Shown here one piece after another: positions 62,693 through 64,000 of a stretch of DNA of 64,000 nucleotides. A program made the position numbers and the translations under genes. The DNA comes from Dysgonomonas sp. 25 (lineage in GTDB: Bacteria; Bacteroidota; Bacteroidia; Bacteroidales; Dysgonomonadaceae): positions 116,365 through 180,364 of the forward strand of contig NZ_QVMN01000008.1 of NCBI RefSeq assembly GCF_010501075.1. The letters are read 5' to 3'. The first letter of the stretch is position 1. Every line of letters starts with the position of its first letter. Under the pieces are notes generated by a model. It was not told the origin of the DNA, ran no database searches, and worked only from the letters and a program-made list of their open reading frames with translations.

Positions 62693-63754
62693 ATGAATGC
62701 ACCCTTCAAATTTATCGCAACAACAGTGTTAGGCGTCCTCGTAGTGGCAGGATGTGGCAATAACAAGAGTTCTGACATGGTTTCGGACGAGGTATATGCA
62801 CTCTCGGAAATGCAGATTCCGGAAGCAGATGAAGTACAAACAGAGATGAGAGATTATGACTGCAAGGTACAGGAAGAGAGTAGCGTGATGAATACGAAAC
62901 AGATGCGGCAATCGCAGCAAACTGTACGCTTCACTCCTCCTACTGTGCAAGGTGCACCCGAACTGAGTGCTAACTTCATCGCTACAGCGGCAGCCTTATC
63001 GAATAACGATGGCAAGCACCAATTGGTGCGTACGGCACGCCTCCGCTTCAAAGTGAAAGATGTCGTGCAGGCGACTGCCGCTATCGAAAATATTATCCTG
63101 AAGAATCAGGGCTTGATAATGAACTCGGCGATAACTAATACCAAACATACCGATGTGCCTTATCTTGTATCGAAAGATTCTTCGTTGCTGATTTCCTATT
63201 ACGAACTGAATTCGAACCTATCCCTTCGCGTATCCAAAGAATTATTAGACCAGACATTAAGAGAGATTGCTCCTTATGCTATCGAAATCGATTATCGCAC
63301 ATTGCATGCCGAAGATGAAACATTCAACATCTTGTGGAATAAAATGACCGAAGACCGCAAACTTCGCAAGGCAAACCGCTTAGGTAGCGCCATTGCTTCG
63401 CGTAGCGGTAAATTGGGCGATGCAGTAGATGCCGAAGAATCGCGCGACTATGCTGAGGAGCAAGTCGATCGCATGAAGCTGGCGAATGTGATACTACACG
63501 ATAAAATAGACTTCAGCAATATTGAGATTCAACTTTACCAAGACAGGACGGAAGTCCGCACAATGATTGCCAACCAGGCAGACATCACCGCTTACGAACC
63601 GGGCTTCGGTCAGAAAGCAATAGATGGGCTGGCTGCTGGTTGGTGGGTAATATGCAGCTTAGTATTGTTCCTGGTGAGCATCTGGCCGGTAGTACTGGTA
63701 TTGACAGTGGGTGCAATCATTTTCATCCGGTACAGACGAAGCCGCAAAGGATGA
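62693..63754 (+). CDS. DUF4349 domain lipoprotein
   Basis: 353 residues. Lipoprotein signal ends VLVVAGC (Cys21), followed by GNNKSSD. The DUF4349 domain spans about 108-345: LVRTARLRFKVKDVVQATAAIENI, LRVSKELLDQTLREIA, a helical hairpin (ESRDYAEEQVDRM), and IEIQLYQDRT. The protein ends with a transmembrane helix (GWWVICSLVLFLVSIWPVVLVL) and a basic tail RYRRSRKG, typical of the family, which places the C-terminus in the cytoplasm. Function is unknown. Confidence 0.92.
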   Translation: MNAPFKFIATTVLGVLVVAGCGNNKSSDMVSDEVYALSEMQIPEADEVQTEMRDYDCKVQEESSVMNTKQMRQSQQTVRFTPPTVQGAPELSANFIATAAALSNNDGKHQLVRTARLRFKVKDVVQATAAIENIILKNQGLIMNSAITNTKHTDVPYLVSKDSSLLISYYELNSNLSLRVSKELLDQTLREIAPYAIEIDYRTLHAEDETFNILWNKMTEDRKLRKANRLGSAIASRSGKLGDAVDAEESRDYAEEQVDRMKLANVILHDKIDFSNIEIQLYQDRTEVRTMIANQADITAYEPGFGQKAIDGLAAGWWVICSLVLFLVSIWPVVLVLTVGAIIFIRYRRSRKG

Positions 63755-63779
63755 CAGCCGGAACAATAGTATTTGTGAG

Positions 63780-63806
63780 AAGGATTTTCCGATTTGGAAA
63801 GTCCTT
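63780..63806 (+). terminator. Terminator of the DUF4349 gene
   Basis: An 11-base stem AAGGATTTTCC/GGAAAGTCCTT (one wobble) around GATTT, followed by TTCATTTT, 25 bases past the stop. Confidence 0.75.
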
Positions 63807-63873
63807 TTCATTTTATGTTACGAGGATTGTATTATCTTTATGCCGGAATCTAAAAACTACATAATCAGATACT

Positions 63874-63936
63874 ATGAACCTGAAAGCTAAACTTATCGGA
63901 ATAGGAGGGATTCTCCTTTCTCTGTATGGTGACTAG
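63874..63936 (+). pseudogene. Very short frame at the window end, possible truncated gene start
   Basis: ATG to TAG encodes 20 residues, MNLKAKLIGIGGILLSLYGD, which look like the first membrane helix or signal of a larger protein cut by an early stop. A TATCTTTA box lies ~35 bases upstream (63833-63840). The rest of the window after it is AT-rich with no frame. It may be a decayed gene, a genuine small peptide, or chance. Confidence 0.25.
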
Positions 63937-64000
63937 TCCTAAAAAACCGTTACAGGTTTTATTAGACAAAAATATTAATAATTTATGAGATAGTTGTCGG

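Noticed and set aside
1..64000. CRISPR arrays, insertion sequences, prophage or integrase genes, rRNA
   Set aside because: No regularly spaced direct repeats, no transposase or phage protein frames and no rRNA-like sequence were found; the only dispersed repeats are the hairpin elements and heptamer tracts listed.

Overview
The window comes from a chromosome of the phylum Bacteroidota, order Bacteroidales by inference. The evidence is a SusC/SusD glycan-uptake locus with its own ECF sigma and FecR-type anti-sigma factor, promoter boxes of the Bacteroidota type (TAnnTTTG), lipoproteins with acidic residues just after the lipobox cysteine, and families largely confined to this phylum (DUF2851, DUF6051). 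Complex I has NuoE, NuoF and a short NuoG, with NuoC and NuoD as separate proteins. This argues against Bacteroides itself, which as I recall has a fused NuoCD and lacks EFG, and suggests a facultative relative such as Dysgonomonas. That genus call is an inference only.

Layout. 1-335 is the end of an unknown gene. 342-2842 (minus) holds a DUF6051 hydrolase and a DUF2851 protein. 2962-16303 (minus) is a complete 14-gene nuo operon read from nuoA at the right to nuoN at the left. Several of its spacers consist of repetitive DNA: three paired-hairpin elements (I/J, H/I, F/G) and two heptamer repeats (D/E, G/H). 16596-25323 is housekeeping: an orphan secreted protein, pnp, another secreted orphan (plus strand), a TrmH-type methyltransferase, a KdsD-like SIS isomerase, purE, gcvH, a PAP2-like membrane protein and rpoN. 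25428-28734 encodes a DNA-deoxyinosine glycosylase family protein, a POT peptide transporter and an MFS transporter.

28901-53844 is a carbohydrate-utilisation island. On the minus strand lie a DUF1680/GH127-like enzyme, a GH2 enzyme and a DUF5009/NagX-like membrane protein. Divergent from them is a polysaccharide utilisation locus (PUL): ECF sigma, FecR anti-sigma, SusC with an STN signalling domain, SusD, a GH18-like protein lacking its catalytic residues, a DUF1735-LamG lipoprotein, an active-looking endo GH18, a further surface lipoprotein, GH125, GH92 and a GH2 beta-mannosidase-type enzyme, followed by an aldo/keto reductase. The set fits stepwise breakdown of high-mannose N-glycans: release at the cell surface by GH18, import by SusC/D, trimming in the periplasm by GH92 and GH125, then cleavage of the last Man-beta-GlcNAc bond by GH2.

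53900-63754 returns to mixed content: tRNA-Gln, a TraB/GumN protein, an ECF sigma with a membrane partner, der, an AT-rich cassette (lipoprotein plus two related two-helix membrane peptides), a four-subunit 2-oxoacid:ferredoxin oxidoreductase, ybaK and a DUF4349 lipoprotein. I see no CRISPR array, prophage, transposase or rRNA.

The observations I rate most worth checking are: (1) two mobile-looking repeats in the nuo operon whose ends place a near-perfect Shine-Dalgarno sequence immediately before nuoG and nuoI; (2) the catalytically dead GH18 paralogue in the N-glycan PUL; (3) a 13/14-nt motif shared upstream of the GH127-like and GH2 genes; (4) the unexplained cassette after der.
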